A stretch of DNA of 64,000 bases, taken from assembly GCA_963775235.1 (NCBI GenBank), contig CAVZHY010000001.1:62001-126000 (forward strand), read 5' to 3'. The notes below the pieces were generated by a model. That model did no database searches. It was not told where the DNA came from and saw nothing but the letters and a program-made list of their open reading frames with translations. Positions 61,884 through 64,000 of this stretch are shown piece after piece (the first letter of the stretch is position 1; each line of letters opens with the position of its first letter). The stretch comes from JBBDMC01 sp963775235. GTDB lineage: Bacteria; Pseudomonadota; Alphaproteobacteria; Rhizobiales; Kaistiaceae. A program made the position numbers and the translations under genes.

Positions 61884-62090
61884 TCAATTCTTGCCGCGTC
61901 GGTCCTGGGCCTTCTCGGAACCGTGATCAGCCTTGCCAGAACGTCGTATTTTTCGTCCCGAGTTACCGGCCTCATCATTGTCCCTAGGTTTGCGTTTGCC
62001 AACCTTGGAGTCAGTATGGGGATGCGGCTGCATCGCCAGCATCCGAGCTGCAATCCGTTTGGCTTGAGTCAAATCCACTTTTTTTGCCAT
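61884..62090 (-). CDS. Passenger gene A of E4 (PPKPHT-like small basic protein)
   Basis: ATG 62090 overlaps the gene B ATG on CATG. 68 residues: MAKKVDLTQAKRIAARMLAM, QPHPHTDSKVGKRKPRDNDE, AGNSGRKIRRSGKADHGSEK. After GNSG another frame reads RDEKYDVLARLITVPRRPRT, matching the C-terminal helix of the E3 protein (QDEKRTVLAKLIVDLERLG), so the E4 copy has probably lost its C-terminal half by a frameshift near 61960. Confidence 0.58.
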   Translation of the reverse strand: MAKKVDLTQAKRIAARMLAMQPHPHTDSKVGKRKPRDNDEAGNSGRKIRRSGKADHGSEKAQDRRGKN

Positions 62091-62386
62091 GGGCCCTGAT
62101 CGTTTCTCGCGAGACGAACTGAACTTTTTCGCAGCCATTGGCTATGCGACCGTCGCATGGGCTTTCTTGGAGGATATGATCGACATGATCGTTGATGCGA
62201 CCTTGGAGCGCAATGGCGGATCAACACTGGTGTCCGAGCCGCCGCGTGCGTTGAAGCGCAAGCTGAACTATCTTCATCGGGCCTTCTCCACGCTCCCGAC
62301 CCTTGTCCCGCTCGCGACGATGGTTCTCCCGTTGCTCGATGAAATTCACAAGGAAAGCGATAAACGCCATGACATTGTGCACGGCA

Positions 62387-63466
62387 CTAGTGGATGGAAT
62401 CTAACACTTGGTGCCCTCGTCTGACGGCGGCGATGATGCGGTCGGGGTCTGCGGTCCAAGTGAACGGCTTGGGGTCATTGTTGGTTTCTTCGACGAAGCA
62501 GTTGATGGCGGCCTGGAGATCGACGACCGATCGGAAGACGCCGCGCTTCAGTCGGCGCCGGGAGAGCTTGGCGAAGAAGCCCTCGACGGCGTTGAGCCAG
62601 GAGCACGAGGTTGGCGTGAAGTGGAAAACGAAGCGCTCGTGCCGGGCAAGCCAGGCGCGAACCTTTGGATGCTTGTGGACGGCATAATTGTCGAGGATGA
62701 CGTGGACGACCTTGCCGACCGGTACCTCAGCCTCGACCGCGTTCAGAAAGCGGATGAACTCCTGATGGCGATGGCGCTGCATGTTGCGGCCGATCACGGT
62801 GCCGTCGAGGACGTTCAGGGCAGCGAACAAGGTCGTGGTGCCATGACGTTTGTAGTCATGCGTCATGGTGCCGAGGCGCCCCTTCTTCAGCGGCAGCCCC
62901 GGCTGAGTGCGGTCGAGAGCCTGGATTTGGCTTTTTTCGTCGACGGACAGCACGATGGCATGCGCCGGCGGGTCGACATAGAGCCCGACCACGTCGCGCA
63001 ATTTGGTGACGAACTTGGGGTCGGTAGAGAGTTTGAACTGACGGTAGCGGTGCGGTTGCAGCCCGTGCTCCTTCCAGATGCGCCGCACGGCACTGGCGCT
63101 GATGCCACTCGCTCGCGCCATCATGTCGGCGGTCCAGTGGGTGGCCTCGGCCGGCGGCTCGGTCTGCGTCAGCGCGACCACGCGTTCGATCACCTCCTGG
63201 CTCAGCGGCGGAATGCGCGAGGGGCGCGTCTTGTCGCGCAGAAGGCCGTCGACGCCCTCCCGCATAAAGCGCTCCTGCCAGCGCCAGACACAGGTCTTGG
63301 ATGTTCCGGTCTGCCGCATGATCGTGGTGGTGCCGACGCCATCGGCGCTCAGCAGGACGATCGCCGCGCGCCAGACATGCTTTTGCGGCGCATTGCGATC
63401 CCTGGTGATGGCCTCAAGTCGACTGCGGTTGGAGCGGCTCAGCGAAATGAAAATTCCGGTGCGCAT
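62387..63466 (-). CDS. IS630-family transposase
   Basis: 359 residues from ATG 63466 (an in-frame ATG at 63481 is possible): MRTGIFISLSRSNRSRLEAI, helix-turn-helix IMRQTGTSKTCVWRWQERFM, then the DDE catalytic blocks IVLSVDEKSQIQAL (Asp), VVHVILDNYAVHKHP (Asp) and TSCSWLNAVEGFFAKL (Glu). All present in one frame. The stop TAG is made from the target TA plus the next flanking base, so the gene end depends on the insertion site. Confidence 0.93.
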   Translation of the reverse strand: MRTGIFISLSRSNRSRLEAITRDRNAPQKHVWRAAIVLLSADGVGTTTIMRQTGTSKTCVWRWQERFMREGVDGLLRDKTRPSRIPPLSQEVIERVVALTQTEPPAEATHWTADMMARASGISASAVRRIWKEHGLQPHRYRQFKLSTDPKFVTKLRDVVGLYVDPPAHAIVLSVDEKSQIQALDRTQPGLPLKKGRLGTMTHDYKRHGTTTLFAALNVLDGTVIGRNMQRHRHQEFIRFLNAVEAEVPVGKVVHVILDNYAVHKHPKVRAWLARHERFVFHFTPTSCSWLNAVEGFFAKLSRRRLKRGVFRSVVDLQAAINCFVEETNNDPKPFTWTADPDRIIAAVRRGHQVLDSIH

Positions 63467-63535
63467 GCACCAGATTCGCATGCCAGCCCGCCCAACGGAA
63501 TCCCAACGGGGATTCTTTTGTCAGGCGGAAACCAC
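62390..63535 (-). mobile_element. IS630-family insertion sequence nested in E4
   Basis: 1146 bp flanked by TA on both sides (62388-62389 and 63536-63537), the usual IS630/Tc1 target duplication. The ends show only a short inverted match (GTGG.. against ..CCAC). Contains one transposase on the minus strand. Confidence 0.85.
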
Positions 63536-63692
63536 TAGGGACTTTATGGAGTTTGGAGAGTCCATCCTGATGTCCCGTCGATTTTGGGACGGCCTGCGCA
63601 GTTACGAACGCCCGTTCAGGACCGACCTCAATCAGATTATGGACACTGGCGATGTCGCGTTTAGGCTATGCGAACAACTACTCAAAATCGAC

Positions 63693-63875
63693 TTACCCGG
63701 TCGACCCCGTATCTTTTACGGCCAGCCTGACCCGACTGAGTAAACGGCGCGCGAAATCCTCGGCCAACTCGCCGCTATCCTCCCACTGCGAAACCATTCG
63801 TGCGATCTCTCGCACCAAATCACCATCGCCGGGCGCGCCAGCCTCTCCCGCCTGAGCAGGATCGGCAGTCGTCAC
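63693..63875 (-). CDS. Passenger gene C of E4
   Basis: From GTG 63875: VTTADPAQAGEAGAPGDGDL, VREIARMVSQWEDSGELAED, FARRLLSRVRLAVKDTGSTG, stop 63693. The frame is also open upstream through the terminal repeat (ATGCAC at 63908). First 18 residues are nearly those of E2 gene C. It converges on gene B and overlaps its last 50 bases. Small, helical, acidic; unknown function. Confidence 0.58.
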   Translation of the reverse strand: MTTADPAQAGEAGAPGDGDLVREIARMVSQWEDSGELAEDFARRLLSRVRLAVKDTGSTG

Positions 63876-63915
63876 ACGTAGCGTATTAGCCTCTTTTGTC
63901 AAGTGCATAATTAGG

Positions 63916-63923
63916 AATAAATT
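63916..63923 (+). repeat. 8-bp target-site duplication, right of E4
   Basis: AATAAATT, identical to 59823-59830. Beyond it the host sequence continues CCTTGACACC. Confidence 0.92.
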
Positions 63924-63925
63924 CC

Positions 63926-63954
63926 TTGACACCGTGACGGTGCTTCGGTATGTT
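63926..63954 (+). promoter_or_regulatory. Sigma-70-like promoter just outside E4
   Basis: TTGACA (63926-63931), 17-base spacer, TATGTT (63949-63954), reading out of the window. It starts 2 bases after the E4 target duplication, so E4 sits against the upstream edge of the promoter. The last 46 bases of the window contain no recognisable gene start. Confidence 0.55.
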
Positions 63955-64000
63955 CCAGCTAACGTCGCAGAGGTGGGCGACGGGCAAACCTCCCTCCCTT

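Larger units (their letters stand above)
62089..63743 (+). pseudogene. Passenger gene B of E4, split by IS630
   Basis: 5' part 62089-62389: MGPDRFSRDELNFFAAIGYA, TVAWAFLEDMIDMIVDATLE, LKRKLNYLHRAFSTLPTLVP, LPLLDEIHKESDKRHDIVHG. 3' part 63538-63743: RDFMEFGESILMSRRFWDGL, QIMDTGDVAFRLCEQLLKID, ending FYGQPDPTE. Removing the IS630 and one copy of TA joins HGT to RDFMEF in one frame and gives 168 residues. RHDIVH is the R-x4-H motif. The IS630 insertion is only a few codons after this motif. Confidence 0.75.
59831..63915 (+). mobile_element. Compound IS1595-family element E4 (with nested IS630)
   Basis: 4085 bp including a 1146-bp IS630 insertion. Terminal repeats CCTAATTATGCACTTGAC are perfect over 18 bp and then [G/A]AAAG. 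It carries an intact transposase, a phosphoribosyltransferase-like gene and the A/B/C module. With the IS630 and one TA removed the element is 2937 bp. The perfect duplication and intact transposase suggest recent movement. Confidence 0.92.

Overview
The window is high-GC DNA from an alphaproteobacterium, most likely an order Hyphomicrobiales (Rhizobiales) member. The evidence is gene content: a MucR/Ros regulator, a DnaA domain IV-like protein followed by a DUF6456 protein, SufE, DUF5330, DUF1491, DUF2336, a Tat-exported TIGR03808 beta-helix protein and split DUF1254/DUF1214 genes. No rRNA, tRNA or CRISPR array was seen.

Layout. 1-593: 5' part of hldE on the minus strand. 808-7078: RND efflux adaptor and pump, then an ECF sigma factor, a small membrane protein and a periplasmic metal-sensor-like protein, overlapping head to tail. 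7066-12045: a second RND pump and adaptor on the minus strand with a methyltransferase. 12412-14338: ECF sigma factor (frameshifted), RskA-type anti-sigma and a convergent fasciclin gene. 14514-30082: metabolic and stress genes (aminotransferase, asparaginase, methylmalonyl-CoA mutase alpha and beta, M20 peptidase, HerA/DUF853 ATPase, sodB, CPA2 antiporter, oligopeptidase B, msrB). 30203-37577: an Mrp cation/proton antiporter operon of unusual make-up (E-F-G-B'-B-C-D-D-orf-D, no mrpA). 37844-38678: mucR and a conserved neighbour. 47065-57692: conserved chromosomal genes up to a phytanoyl-CoA dioxygenase-like gene. 57704-59830: HNH nuclease, a small ORF, dispersed repeats and a transposase scar.

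The most interesting part is four compound IS1595-family elements. E1 (38822-41254), E2 (41263-43893) and E3 (43902-47027) lie end to end, and every junction is the same 8-bp repeat ATTAAAAT (7 bp at the last). E4 (59831-63915) is separate and has a perfect 8-bp duplication AATAAATT. Both rebuilt target sites are 16-bp palindromes of the form AGGA-W-TAAA-W-TCCT. The element ends start with CCT, so each insertion regenerates the same kind of site, which could explain the array. Every element carries the same three-gene passenger module besides its transposase: gene A, a small basic protein with a PPKPHT-like motif; gene B, divergent, a helical protein with an R-x4-H motif recalling HEPN RNases; and gene C, a short gene read inward from the terminal repeat. 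In all four elements the start codons of A and B overlap on one CATG. Extra cargo includes hicAB (E3) and a phosphoribosyltransferase-like gene (E4). In E4 an IS630 element has split gene B.

Caution: at least 16 single-base frameshifts occur in otherwise conserved chromosomal genes, most of them one-base insertions, and more occur in E1-E3. Many are probably sequence or assembly errors, so the broken genes outside the mobile elements may be intact in the real genome.
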